DNA from: Solicoccozyma terricola | Lineage: Eukaryota; Basidiomycota; Tremellomycetes; Filobasidiales; Piskurozymaceae | Assembly (NCBI GenBank): GCA_001600875.1 | Contig: BCLD01000007.1 | Coordinates: forward strand, 652,885 to 716,884 | Direction: 5' to 3' | Length of the DNA stretch: 64,000 bases | Part shown: in pieces, positions 20,492 through 31,950 of the stretch | Position numbering within the stretch: the first letter of the stretch is position 1 | Layout: the number at the start of each line of letters is the position of its first letter | Translations under genes and position numbers: made by a program | The notes under the pieces: generated by a model | Seen by the model: only the letters and a program-made list of their open reading frames with translations | Database searches by the model: none | Told to the model about the DNA's origin: nothing

Positions 20492-23358
20492 CTACACTCT
20501 CACGCCCTGTATTCGCGCGACTAGATCAGGTCGTCCTTCAAGTATCGAAGCGAAAATTGGGCCATATGCTTCTACGGCATCGACGTTGGCTTTATTTGCA
20601 TCGTCGACAGCTGCTGGGAGACTGCTTTCCAGATAGTGCTAGTGACCAAAGAGCAGCGGAGCAGCGTTGTTGGCACTACGTCAGCTATCCTACTCCCAGA
20701 CCCCCAACCTTCAGTCACTCTGTTCCCACTCACCACTACCAATCTCCCCATTCTATCTCTGTCGACCTCATCCAATCCATCCAACACCTCGCCCAACTTT
20801 TTCAACCCAACGCCGTGACTGCCCACCAACGCAGCGACGACCACACTCTCACCCATTGCTTTGAGCGCCATCAATGCGCCCTCGTACCTGCCCGATGTCG
20901 GTGAACCTGGCGAGAGACGAGTGGTTGATGGTATGGTAGTCACGTTCGGTTTTGGTGGCGATGATAGCGCTCGTATGAGGGTTGATGTTATTCCTAGATA
21001 AAATGCGTGGGTTGATTGCAATGAATTTTCCAGTTCTATAGCACAAAAGAGGGTAGAACCGCGAGCAAGCAACATTCCAAACTCACTAGGTACCAGACTC
21101 TCATATTCCCTACCATAAGCCCGTATCAACCTTCCCAACAATTCAGCAGCGAGTCTTCTAACATCCGTTCCTGTTCTTTGAAATGCCTGTGGTTGTTCTT
21201 GTCCAGCTGTGGGTATTGGTGGTGCCGAAGTTGACTCTGAGTCAGGGAGAGTGGACGGACCGAGAGAAGTGCAGAGGATGGTGGATAGCAGTGGTGGTAA
21301 GAATTGATGTAGCTGTTGAAGAGACACCCCCGGGAAACCCCCAGGTCCAAATATTAGCTCCGTAAGACTTTTAGCCAATTCATCAAGAAGAACTCCTCCC
21401 TCCCCCCCCCCCTCCCTTTCCCCCATTCCTCTCCTCCAGGGACACTCACATACGGTTCAATAAACAAAGCATCATTAGAGCTCAAAGCCTCCATTCCCTC
21501 AACCAACCAACCCATACTCATCCTTCCCATCCTCCCCATCGCTCTTTCTCTCCCAACCACATCCTTCCCAATCCCAATCCCAACTGTACTTCCCAAATCT
21601 GCACCACCACTCATCGTCGGTTTCGAACCACCACCGAGTGAAACGAGTATGGTGGTATCTATGGATTCGGACATCCATCGGATTAGGTAGGGTACAAGTG
21701 GGAGTAAGGATGGATCAGATGAAAGTGTGGTAAGTGAGGCTAATCGAGCTTGTTCGAGAAGAGACAATGTTGATTTTCCGATGGATTCGGGGACTGTATT
21801 TGAGTCTTGTTGTTGTTGGGGTTGAGGTTGAGGTTGAGGTTCTTTCATTATGACGTCTTCTTGATTCGGTTTCTCCGTTGTTGTTGTTGTTGTTGTCGTC
21901 GTCGTCGTCGTCGTTTCATTACCCGTAACTCCAGCCCCATTCGTCTCCTTTTTCTTGACCTTTTTCCGCAATTCAAGTGGAACGTATTCACGAGAATCAG
22001 GAACAAGAGCGGATGTAAGACGTTCGAATAACAATTGTAATTCTTGCGAGAGGGTTTGAGAAGCAGTTTGATGAGGTTGGGATTTGGATGTCGATGGTAT
22101 TGATTTACCTGATTGAAAGAAAGTGAGAAAAAGAGAAGGGGGGAACCGTGGTGATGGAAGTGCGGAGTGAATGAGTTTACTGATACTGCAATTGAGAGAA
22201 TTGGGTCACGGTGCAACTCACCTGCATCACCAGCGCCAGTGGCAACACCAGTAGCAACACCAGTAGCAGCACCAGCACCTCCACCACCTCCACCACCACC
22301 AACACCACCACCACCACCAACCACCGGATTCTCTTTGATATTCGGTTGTATCCCTTCGACCGCCAACCAATGTGCCTTCCACCCTACCCCTTTCCCCTCC
22401 TTCTGTACATTAACAACCGGCGGTCTCTTCCTCGCCTCTCGAAGATATGTGAATAAATCAATCTCTTCATCTGCGAGGTAGTAGAGTTGGGGTTGGGCGG
22501 GCGTTGGGACGTTGTATACTGGGAGAAATGTAGGTTTGGATAGAGGTGGTGGTGGGTGTAGAATGGGCTATGTAGGAGATCCAAAAAGGAAAGGAAAAAA
22601 AAAAAGATATGTTCACAAGATGAAGAGTGAGTGGAATTGCAAAATGACATGGAAGAATTGTTACTCGCTGCGCTCGTGGCCTTCGAGAGAGAGGGTAGTG
22701 CTCACTCCGTCCGTGAAGAGAGTAGTGCTCGCTACGCTCGCGGAAGAGAGCTCCCTAACGGGAGCCTAGTCTTCGCTCCGCGAAGAGATGAATGCTCACT
22801 CCGTTCGCGGAAGAGACTAGTGCTCGCTACGCTCGCAGAAGAGAGCTCCCTAACGGGAGCCTAGTCTTCGCTCCGCGAAGAGATGAATGCTCACACCGGT
22901 CGCGGAAGAGAGTAGTGCTCGCTACGCTCGCGGAAGAGAGCTCCCTAACGGGAGCATGGTCTTCGCTCCGCGAAGAGATGAGTGCTCGCTACGCTCGCCA
23001 CTCACCGCGACATTCAACACCTCCAACGCATAATCCACATCCGTCGTAATCAACGTCCTCCTCTTCCCATGTCTCATAAACTTTTGAGCTTCTTGAATGA
23101 TCAAATTCAAACGATATTCAACGTCACCTGCGATAGCACGTGCTGTTTCATCTGATAGTTTATCGATGGCTAGTGATTCAGCAACGTCCTGTCGATGTAA
23201 GAGAGGGGGGTGGGGAGGAAGGGAGGGAGGGAGGGAGGGAGGGAGGGAGGGGCGACGTGAGTGTTGGACAAGAGGGAAGAGGGGGAAACCGACGGTGAAA
23301 CCCTCACGCGGACTGTAGATGTGGGGTATATTCCCACTGCAGCGTCTGGCTTGATCAT
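20492..23358 (-). CDS. TAF6: TFIID/SAGA subunit TAF6
   Basis: Seven exons (23358-23308, 23188-23006, 22567-22222, 22108-21450, 21312-21087, 20993-20734, 20638-20492) encode 623 aa. The N-terminal histone fold reads SLAIDKLSDETARAIAGDVE, then IIQEAQKFMRHGKRRTLI and TDVDYALEVLNV, the TAF6 signature that pairs with TAF9. A linker with HWLAVEGIQP-type sequence leads to the TAF6C HEAT-repeat region (LTSALVPDS; SLLPLVPYLIRWMSE; RRLAAELLGRLIRAYGREY; VPRITSTLIRAL). The linker holds a Gly-rich stretch and a run of 13 Thr codons (near 21880-21920). TAF6 is a nuclear scaffold for RNA polymerase II pre-initiation complexes. Exon 1 codes only 17 residues. Intron 2 (22568-23005, 438 nt) is filled with a tandem hairpin repeat described separately. 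Confidence 0.93.
22670..23004. repeat. 95-bp tandem repeat of short hairpins inside TAF6 intron 2
   Basis: The word GCTCGCTACGCTCGC starts at 22727, 22822, 22917 and 22984, so three units are spaced exactly 95 bp and the last is a 67-bp partial. Each unit also contains the hairpin CTTCGC-TCC-GCGAAG and the hairpin GCTCCC-TAAC-GGGAGC, both with perfect 6-bp stems, joined by GGAAGAGA-type spacers. Copies differ by only a few bases. On the TAF6 coding strand the array begins right after the 5' splice site (GTGAGT at 23005-23000). The matching plus-strand open frame gives Arg/Ala/Ser/Leu-rich peptides with no homology I recognise and is not called as a gene. Confidence 0.93.
23216..23250 (+). repeat. 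(GGGA)n tract in TAF6 intron 1
   Basis: About eight tandem GGGA units lie in the first TAF6 intron (23189-23307). The G-runs are on the non-coding strand. This is a simple repeat with quadruplex potential. Confidence 0.8.
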
Positions 23359-24162
23359 GGTTGATGACTGGATGGAGAGGGGGCGGAGTGGGGGGATGGA
23401 TGGATGGAGGAGGAGGTCGTTGAGAGTGTATGAGCTGGGAGTTGTCGAGTTCACTTGCTTACGTAATCACGTGACTGACTTTTGGGCAACTGGGCTCTAC
23501 CCCGGTGAAGAGATAACGCAGAGAGGGTTGATAGATGCATGATACTACCCACCCTTACGAACCACACCCTCTCTGTGATTGTTGTTACGGCGAAGGGCCC
23601 TGACCCTAGTGACGCGGATCTGGGACGGGAGATGACATGTTTGCACCCAGTTAGACGGGAGGGATGGGGGGGTAGAGAAGGGTGTGAGAGGTGTGAGAGG
23701 TGTGAGGTGGATATGATAACAAATCAACAGCCTCGGGGAGAGAGAGAGAGGAGGAGAGCGGGACAGCGGGAGAGCGGGAGCGAGACAGACAGCCAGACAG
23801 CCAGACAGCCAGACAGCCAGACCGACTGCCCGACCGAGTGCCACACGGATGCTTTCATAATAATGAATGCGCGTCTCTCCTCTTGCTTTTGCTTTTTCGC
23901 GGGGGACAGTCATCCGCACCATCCATAGCCATAGCCAGCATAGCCAACACCCACTCCCGTCCACCCACATTCACACCATCTGTACCCAATATCACACACG
24001 CACTCCGTCTCGAAACAGTCAATCGTATCGTCCTTTGTGACATCGGGGAAAAAAACCCTACCCAGCGAAAGGATCTCGTACAAATCCACCTTAAAACCCC
24101 ACCCGTACATCCAACCACTCCCCCCCCCCACCACCCACCACCCACCTCACCTCATCAAAGCC
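23359..24162. promoter_or_regulatory. Divergent promoter, TAF6 / GT61
   Basis: This 804-nt interval holds CACGTGA at 23468-23474, next to ACGTAATCACGTGAC. It also has an (AGACAGCC)n minisatellite at about 23784-23826 and poly-C runs just before the GT61 start (24119-24130). No open frame here has splice partners. The GT61-proximal 300 nt are C-rich, in keeping with a pyrimidine-rich 5' UTR. Confidence 0.45.
23784..23826 (+). repeat. Short CAGACAGC minisatellite
   Basis: Tandem copies of an 8-nt unit, CAGACAGC, lie about 340 nt upstream of the GT61 start. This is a simple repeat with no further signal. Confidence 0.75.
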
Positions 24163-26437
24163 ATGCTCGGTTCAGCATCATCCATCATTTCTCCACCTAC
24201 ACGACGAGAATTCGTATTAATCTTAACCCTTTCCTTCCTATTCTTCCTCCTCTTCATACCTCAATTATCAATCCCACCTCAAAACTCTGACAATTCTCAA
24301 TCCGTACTTGGTCGAATCGGTTCAAAATTACCTGGATTAGGTATACTTGGTGGTGGTGGTAGTAGTAGTAGTGGCGGTGGTGGTGGGAAATGTACACCGG
24401 AAGAAATTGCAGCTATAAAAGCTGCTGCTACGGATGAAAGAGATCAATTATTACTCGATGAACAAGGAGAAGGATATGATGAATTTGGAAGATTGATCGG
24501 TTCAGTAAAAGGTGTAGGTGGTGGTGTTAAAATGAGAAATACACTGGTGAAATGGAATGAAAAAGGTGGTGGTGCACCAAGAACGGAATTAATAGCTCAT
24601 TCACCCGGTTGGACAATTTTTAATAATGTTTATTTGTTACATGGAGTTTGGTATATCGTCACTGACAACCCATCGGATTTCCCATTGTTGAGGATGATGA
24701 CATCCACTGGGGGGGAGATTTGGAACGATGAGCAGAGTATATTAGATCGGTGAGTCGTGGAAAGGAGGGGGGGGGGGGGGAAAGAACCGGGAAAAAAAAG
24801 GGCTTTCCCCCCCCCCCCCCCAACACACCCTCTCATATCAATCAGTGAACCAACAGACAAAGATCTCAAGATTATATTCCCATCTGAAGCTCGAAAATTA
24901 TTCGGTTCATCAGCTAGTAGAGTCGATGGTGCTACTTGGATGGTTAATGATCCACCTCAATTCTTGGATCATTATTATCAGTGAGTATACAGGTTTCGAC
25001 GTTGTATAGAGAATTGCCCCCCCCCNTCCCCCCCCCCCCCCCCCCCTGGATTACGTTTGCTGATTAGAAACCCTTCAGCTTCGCCGCGGAACTCCTCTTT
25101 GGATTATGGCGAACGTACGCTACTCTCGATCAAACAATCCCACCAACAGGTGAAACATCTCTACCTTCCCCGCGACGAATCATGTTTTCTCACACCGAAG
25201 CACCCAAATGGCGTGATTACTCCGGAATGAACACTTTCCTTCTCAAATCAATCTTTCCTTCAATGTCCTACGAATATTCTCAAGAATTTAAAGATAGAAC
25301 AGATTCTGCTCGACCTTTTATATTCGATCGTTTACTATTCGCTGATCGAGCTGCAGCTCTTAGAGGTCCACAATTCGCTCATACATGGAGAACAGCAGCA
25401 GAAGCATTCACATTACCTGGAAGTGCTTACTGGTGGAGTCCAGTACGAAGAAATTTACTCGATTTCGTTGGAGAGTTACCGGAAAGTATCTTTGCAGCGG
25501 GTGATGTAGGAACACCTGTTATCACGTATGTCAGTAGGCAAGAATGGGGGAGAAGGATGTTGAAGAAGGAAGATCATGATGGTTTAGTCAAGGAGTTGAA
25601 TGAGCTCAAGGAGAAACATGGTTACGAGGTGAGAGGGTGGTCGGGCAGATGGCAGTCCATACAAGGACACTCATCAGGTTGTCTTATTTCCTTTCCAGGT
25701 CAACATCGTCTCCATGGACAAGCTCACACGAGACGAACAGATACGTTTGGCAGCTAGGACAACGATCATGTTGGGCGTTCATGGTAACGGTCTAACTCAT
25801 CTACTATGGATGAAACCGACACCTCGCGCCACCGTCATCGAATTCTTCTACCCGCAAGGCTTTGCACATGATTACGAATTTACAGTGAGTCCCTTGCGCA
25901 GATGACCGGCCTCGTCTCTCTTGGAGTAGGAATACCAGATCTGATCAGGTCCAACAAATCATCTCCTCCAGTCACGAGCTCTTGGTATTTCTCATTTCGG
26001 ATTCTGGGGTAGCGAGTAAGTCGCCGGCCGCGTTGTGCGTCTTCGTCGTGACAGCGGGTATCTTTAACGTTCTTCATTTCCTGCAGATACTTCACGGCGC
26101 CAGATACGCCAGAAGTCGCGTACCCAGAGGGTTTCCAAGGCAACGAAATCCCAATTGGTGAGTTGATTATTGCTCCTCGCGCATTTGCCTTGCAAGACTT
26201 CTGACGGCAACGATATCCCCCCCCCCCCCCCCCCCCCCCCTCCCTTGCCAACCACCACCAGACGGCAAGGTCGTGGCTGAGCTGATTCACGCACGTTTGT
26301 CTATTCCTATCTCCGACGACGTAGATCAAGACATTGAAACCGAGTTCACGATGGACAAGGATAGTGGGTCAACTGAGTTCGACGACGAGGACGACCCAGA
26401 GGTGATGTACGCACCGGAAGAAGCGGAACTAGATTAG
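24163..26437 (+). CDS. Glycosyltransferase family 61 (DUF563) membrane protein
   Basis: Seven exons (24163-24749, 24846-24980, 25079-25628, 25699-25884, 25972-26015, 26087-26157, 26262-26437) encode 582 aa. A single N-terminal signal-anchor (REFVLILTLSFLFFLLFIPQ, residues about 15-34) predicts a type II Golgi protein. A Gly/Ser-rich stem follows. The catalytic region ends in the DUF563 hallmark GVHGNGLTHLLWMKP, then VIEFFYPQGFAHDYEF and LGISHFGFW. GT61 enzymes of plants and fungi transfer xylose, arabinose or GlcNAc. In capsule-forming tremellomycetes a role in capsule or glycan xylosylation is plausible but inferred. The C-terminus is very acidic. Introns 1, 2 and 6 carry long poly-C or poly-G runs, one with an ambiguous base at 25026. 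Confidence 0.85.
24768..24823. repeat. Poly-G then poly-C tract in GT61 intron 1
   Basis: A G12-type run near 24769-24780 and a C14-type run near 24808-24822 sit on either side of an A-rich spacer inside one 96-nt intron. They could pair as a stem of up to about 12 G-C pairs. Confidence 0.75.
25016..25047. repeat. Poly-C tract with ambiguous base in GT61 intron 2
   Basis: About 30 nt are nearly all C and are interrupted by one N at 25026 and a T. The N shows that the assembly was uncertain here. Confidence 0.8.
26216..26240. repeat. Poly-C tract in GT61 intron 6
   Basis: A C run of about 24 nt occupies the part of the 104-nt intron where the branch-point to acceptor tract would lie. The acceptor CCACCAG follows at 26261. 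Confidence 0.8.
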
Positions 26438-26706
26438 AGACTAGCGGAAATGGACGCCGATTGACCGCAACACCCCTCAAACCCTTCCATGTTCTTCTTC
26501 GAATCACGGGATTGACGTCCACATCCGTTGGCCCTCATCCAAATTTTACTCTATCACGGTCCGTCTTGCTTACGTATCAATACTACACAGAAACGCGCGC
26601 GCCTCCCACGGACTATACTCTCGCCTGTCTTGTCTTGTAGGCTATGAACATATAAATGATTACACAAACACTGATACAAGTTGCGTCAACATGCTCCGCA
26701 CACTTT

Positions 26707-28908
26707 TCATGGTCCCGGCGGTGCTCGACTTCCTCCCGGCGCTCTCGAACCCATCTGAACGTCCGGTCCTGCCGAGTTTGCCAAGCCGGCGATGAACGCT
26801 GCCAATGCATCCGAGTCGGTGGTATCCCCTGTTCCCTGAACTCCTTGCGCTGTAAAGTCTATCACCGGCGGTAGGGGATCCGTTTGCATTGGCATCCCTC
26901 TTCCTGGGAACGTAGGCATCGCAAAATTCTGGTTGCTGACGTTCGCATATTGAGCTGCCATCTGTTCGAGCTGTTCTTGGGTAAGTTGCGGGATGTTTGC
27001 CATGTCGGCACCGAATGGCATGCCAGAAACGCCGTTGAATGGCATCTGGCCGATGGGATTGACGTCTGGGGCATTAGACGACCCTGCAGAGTCCTGTATT
27101 AATTGTACGACGGGTGGTTTCTTGATCTTCTTTCTTGCCGCCTCCGGTATTACTTCAACCACGGGAGGAGGAGGAGGAGGAGGAGCTTGCACCGAAACCT
27201 TCTTCTTCTTCTTCGCCGGGAGCTTCTTGTCGGCATCCTCGTCCACGATTGCAACATCGCTGTTCGCGACACTTATCTCATCCGCAGCCCGTTTCTTTCC
27301 CTTCCCAAGACTGGCGACTATGGGGTTCGTCTCCTTCTTCTTCTTGCTCTTGGACTTTGGCTTATCGTCGTTGGCTTCCGCTTCCGCTTTACTTGCCGCC
27401 AATGCCGCCTCGGCTTCTGCAGCGGCAGCTGCAGCTGCTGCTGCTGCCGCCGCTAATGCCGCCTTCTTTTTCTTCGGTTTCTTCGCTGGCGGAACGGCAT
27501 TTCCATCTTCGCCGTTCACTTGACCATTACCATCTTTCTGCATGTCACCGTTCCCATAACTGTTACCTCCATTCTCTAAAACTCCAAATGAAGGTGGCAT
27601 AGCTTGACCGTTTCGAGCCAATAATTCCGGAGGAATGTCCGCCTTTGGATGACGGAGTCTGAAGAACCCGATATGCCGATTCAAAAAATCGATACGATTG
27701 TGTCTGGTTGAAAAGGCACGCACATAAACGGATCAGCTGGATCGTTACAAGGCCGACGCATGATGAAAACATCAAACTTACTTTGGTATCGCTTTCTCCA
27801 TCTCCACCATCGCTGCATCTTTTTCCCCAACCAATAGCATATCCCTATCAAAGTCAACTTTCATTCTAGATTTCTCCGTCGGCCTTGCCCTCTCCATCGT
27901 TTTCATTCGTTCGGGATCGTCATCGTTGATACCTTGTCGTTGAGAACGAGGGATGAAGTCTCCGTTTGCCGACATGAAGGGTCGAGCTGGCGCGGTTAGC
28001 GAGGACGAAAGGTTCGCGATTCGAAATGGAAGGACTGGAGATGGATCTAATAAGAGTGGAGGGGAGATAGCAGCCTGCATACGCCCAAAAAAGAATCGTT
28101 GGGCATGTTAGATTCCGCCTTTTATCTGAAAAACCAACAACTTTTGACGTCGCTCACCAAGATCCTAGCTTCCAAGGCCAGCGCCGCCTGATCATCCCAT
28201 TTCTCCTCTCCATACGTTTGATTCAAATAAACAATCTGTTCCCACATTGTCGATGGATCCGGCTTCATTATACATCTACTCCTCGCAAACCCCGTCCCTG
28301 AAGCTGCGTTGCCAATACCCGAGTCGGCATTCTTGTTTGGTCGGAATTGAGGAAAAGACATGGATGGTTCCGATGTTATAATTGCAGCTTTAGCTACGTT
28401 CTTCAAGAACACGTTTCGAGAGAAATGGTCTTCTCCTTGAAGCTTTTTGAGGGTTGATGATCGGCGGGTACTAGGTCCAGCAGAGTTCTCAGCCGAAGAC
28501 GTAGGTCGAAAGTCATGGATCTCCACGATCACACAGCCATCGTAAAGTTTGACCTTGTTTTCTGTCGAGAATATTAGAGGAAGTAGGCCTGTTGGGATGG
28601 ATTGGGAACGAATTGCTTCGAGGAAGAACTGTGAGGTTTGGCGAGATGAGATTTAGCCTCGATCGTGATTAAGGATAGGATTGTCTCACCCTCATTGGAC
28701 CATCATAGGTAAGATCGTCGTCCTTTCCGTGTCAGTTCAATTAGTAAAACAGCTTCTCACAGGGTTTTTCGCTGGATAGAACACTCACATGACCGAGAAA
28801 CCTCCAATAATCAGGATGAAGCTCGACGGTGAAAGTGGCCTCTGTTTTCCTGAACTTTTTAAGGATCGCGCGAGAGAAGCGATGGTGGTGGTATATGGAA
28901 GTTGCCAT
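26707..28908 (-). CDS. SPT20: SAGA complex subunit Spt20
   Basis: Five exons (28908-28789, 28722-28690, 28628-28158, 28074-27782, 27703-26707) encode 637 aa. The N-terminal Spt20 domain shows FTVELHPDYWRFLGH, YDGPMRFFLEAIRSQSIP and the family mark YDGCVIVEIHDFRP, followed by WEQIVYLNQTYGEEKWDD and ALEARIL. Spt20 keeps SAGA intact and links its core to the activator-binding module. The C-terminal third is disordered: a Lys-rich stretch, a run of about 12 Ala residues followed by Ala/Glu, further Lys clusters that could be nuclear localisation signals, a poly-Pro run, and a Gly/Ala/Pro end. Exon 2 is only 33 nt. A 268-nt interval separates its stop from the GT61 stop on the other strand. Confidence 0.9.
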
Positions 28909-29037
28909 GGTTGATCGCCGGCAGATGCTCTACGCGGAGAGGAAGCGGGCGATGACTACTGTGTTCCCACTGGTGATGGTGTGATGATGATGATGATGAT
29001 GATGGTGATGATGGTGACGGTGCTGCTTTTGGGGGGG

Positions 29038-29305
29038 NNNNNNNNNNNNNNNNNNNNNNNNNNNNNNNNNNNNNNNNNNNNNNNNNNNNNNNNNNNNNNN
29101 NNNNNNNNNNNNNNNNNNNNNNNNNNNNNNNNNNNNNNNNNNNNNNNNNNNNNNNNNNNNNNNNNNNNNNNNNNNNNNNNNNNNNNNNNNNNNNNNNNNN
29201 NNNNNNNNNNNNNNNNNNNNNNNNNNNNNNNNNNNNNNNNNNNNNNNNNNNNNNNNNNNNNNNNNNNNNNNNNNNNNNNNNNNNNNNNNNNNNNNNNNNN
29301 NNNNN
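29038..29305. other. Assembly gap (268 N)
   Basis: These are unknown bases; nothing can be said of their content. The left edge is a poly-G run. Confidence 1.
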
Positions 29306-29389
29306 GGTGTGGTCGCGGGTGACATCCCATCGCGAGTGTCACGTGCATGAATCCACTCGATGTTCCATAATTTCAAGACCTGCATTGCT

Positions 29390-29427
29390 ATCCATCCATC
29401 CATCCGTCCATCCGTCCATCCATCCAA
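29390..29427 (+). repeat. (TCCA)n tetranucleotide repeat upstream of DBP9
   Basis: About nine units of TCCA, two changed to TCCG, end 24 nt before the DBP9 start codon and so probably lie in its 5' UTR or core promoter. Confidence 0.85.
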
Positions 29428-29451
29428 GCCATTCGTCTTCCACTACACACA

Positions 29452-31859
29452 ATGGCACCTCCACCCACCATGGACGACCAACTACTCGATCCCACCCTCA
29501 CTTTTTCTTCCCCTCTCTTCACCACTCTCATCGACGCCCGCATCCTCCGCGCACTCGCAGACCATGGATTCACCACTCCCACCCTCGTCCAATCGAAAGC
29601 CATCCCGCTCATCATGCAAGGCAAGGACGTGCTAGCGAGAGCAAGAACTGGAAGTGGGAAAACCGGCGCGTACGTCGTTCCCGCGCTGCAGAGGGTTTTA
29701 AGTGCCAGGAAAGATGTGAGTCAGAACAACCTAAAAATTCCCTGGCATTACATCCAAACTGACCATTCGTTTTTACTTACCTTTGAAGGCAACATCATCG
29801 ACCAAACAAATCTCAGTTTTGATCCTCGTTCCCACAAGAGAATTGGCACACCAAGTGACCACATTCGCAAGATCACTTACCAAGTACTGTGAAGGAGTCG
29901 ATGCAGTGAAAGTGATCAACGCCGCTACTGGAAACGCACTGAGTGGTGCTGGTGGTGCGGTTCTGCATGACATTCCAGACATCCTGGTCATCACCCCAAG
30001 CAGATGTTTATCTATGCTTCAAAGCAAAGTGAGTACGCCCTCTCCACCCACCCGGCCTCTTCCTTCCAACCACTGAACATTTCCCCTCATGTCCTCCCCT
30101 CAGACTATTTCCCTCCCATCCCTATCACTCCTTATCATCGACGAAGCAGACCTCATCCTCTCCTACGGTCACTCTGATGACCTTCAACGACTTCTCGATC
30201 CGTCTCAAAACTGGATACCTCGTGTGGGTGTGCAAGGTGTTCTTATGAGTGCTACATTAGGCGGAACAGAGGGTGGGAATGGGGCGAATGCGGATGTTGA
30301 GAAATTGAAGGGGTTGGCGTTAAGGAACCCCGTGAGTTAATGTGTAAGAAACAAGTATTTCGGTCGAAATACTGACATGAGAGACACGCGAAACCAGGCC
30401 ATCTTGACACTACAAGAACCGTCATCGACCAACTCTTTATTGAAACATTACTCACTGACCACTTCCGAGACCGATAAATTCCTTCTGATCTACGTACTTC
30501 TCAAGCTCAAACTTATCAGAGGCAAGATTCTATTGTTCGTCAACACGATTGATAGAGGATATAGGTTGAAGTTGTTCTTGGAACAATTCGGGTTGAATGG
30601 CTGTTTGTTAAACAGCGAGATGCCACTGAATTCCAGGTGCGTCCATCATCTCGCTCGTTTGACCGGGTTAATTGACTAATATGATCTTGCGAATTGACAG
30701 ATACCACATCGTTGAAGAATTTAATCGTGGAAAATACGATTATATCGTAGCCACGGACGAATCTGATCCGTCTGGCGCAGAATACGAGCAGCAAACTGAG
30801 CAGGCACCAGAAGAGGCTTCTACGAGCAAGTTGATTCCAAGTGGAGCGACTGCGGTACAGGAGGACGAAGATGAGGAGATGGTCGATGATGCGGAAGAGG
30901 GTGACGATGTGCCCGTTGAAGAAGATGGAGAAGACATGGAGACCGAAGGTATGTATGATCAAGTTACCGAAACTCCCAAGGTTGACTCACTTCACACCTC
31001 GCATCAGACGCACCTGTCGCCGAATCAAGCAAGGCTGCTCTTAAGCGCAAAGCCCAAGACGAAGCTCCTTCGCAAGCGAAAAAGACCAAGAAGCCTCGGA
31101 GACAAGACAAGGCGTACGGTGTCTCTCGTGGAATCGACTTTGTCTCAGTTTCCTGTGTCGTCAACTTTGACTTGCCTACGACTGTAACGTCGTATGTCCA
31201 CCGAGTTGGCAGAACAGCACGAGCTGGACAGTCAGGTCTTGCGCTGTCATTCGTTGTTCCCAAATCAAAGTGGGGAAAGGACAAGGGAATCTCATTGGAC
31301 TCTGCAAAGAAGGATGAAAAGGTTTTCGAGCGTATTCGTAATCATGTCAAGGAAGAGTTTGGGAGTGATATCAAGGAATGGGATTGGGGAGGTCGGAAGG
31401 GAGAGATTGAAGCCTTCAGGTATCGAATGGAAGATGCTTTGAGAGCTGTCACGGGGAAGCGAGTAATGGAAGCCAGGCGAGAAGAGGTTCGACGGGAATT
31501 GTTAAACTCGGAGAAGCTCAAGGTGAATCGAATAGCCTGCGTTGCGGAATTTACTCGAAAGCTAAACTCCTCTTATATTCGTGCAGGCTCATTTCGCTGC
31601 CAATCCTCTCGACTTTTCGTTCGTGCGACACGATACCCCTCTTCACCCGACTCGGATTCAGCCACACATGAAACATGTTCCTCAGTACCTAATGCCGAAG
31701 ATCGCTCAAGTACCTCTCGCGAAAGATGCCGAAGGTGAGACTTCGGTGCCATTTGCAAGCAAAACTCGAGGTGGCAGAGGTGGATTCCGTGGCCGTGGGG
31801 GACGAGGAGGTCGTGGAGGTAGAGGTGGCAAGAAAGTCAACCCTCTGAAAAATTTCTGA
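29452..31859 (+). CDS. DBP9: DEAD-box ATP-dependent RNA helicase Dbp9 (DDX56-like)
   Basis: Seven exons (29452-29715, 29789-30028, 30104-30331, 30398-30636, 30701-30948, 31008-31522, 31587-31859) encode 668 aa. Motifs appear in order: the Q motif [13 protein letters not shown], Walker [21 protein letters not shown], the DEAD box [35 protein letters not shown] and [10 protein letters not shown]. An acidic then lysine-rich insert of about 110 residues separates IVATDE from [17 protein letters not shown]. Such an insert is characteristic of Dbp9, a nucleolar helicase for early 60S pre-ribosome maturation. The C-terminus is an RGG-type Gly/Arg stretch before KKVNPLKNF, probably RNA-binding. The start ATG has a second in-frame ATG at codon 7. 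It ends 91 nt from the convergent PLC1 stop. Confidence 0.93.
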
Positions 31860-31950
31860 TAGATGCATTATAACGACATTACGGATCTCCCTAACCATGT
31901 ACCTTATGCATTCTATGTTTTGTTTATCGTTACCGAGTCGTCAAAGGTCA

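Larger units (their letters stand above)
28909..29451. promoter_or_regulatory. Divergent promoter SPT20 / DBP9 with assembly gap
   Basis: This interval holds a (GAT)n run (28982-29003), then a G7 run directly abutting the gap of 268 N at 29038-29305. A (TCCA)n run at 29390-29427 lies just before the DBP9 start. Repeats at the gap edge probably caused the gap. Confidence 0.7.

Noticed and set aside
22670..23004. CRISPR-like array
   Set aside because: The repeated units abut each other without unique spacers, the host is a eukaryote, and no cas genes are present.
22512..23049. Plus-strand open frames giving repeated Arg/Ala/Ser/Leu-rich peptides
   Set aside because: They are translations of the 95-bp repeat inside TAF6 intron 2; period 95 is not a multiple of three, so the peptides come from shifting frames, and no start context or partner exon supports a gene.
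26993..27523. 176-codon plus-strand frame rich in Phe, Ala and Ser
   Set aside because: It is the antisense shadow of the SPT20 Lys/Ala-rich C-terminal exon.
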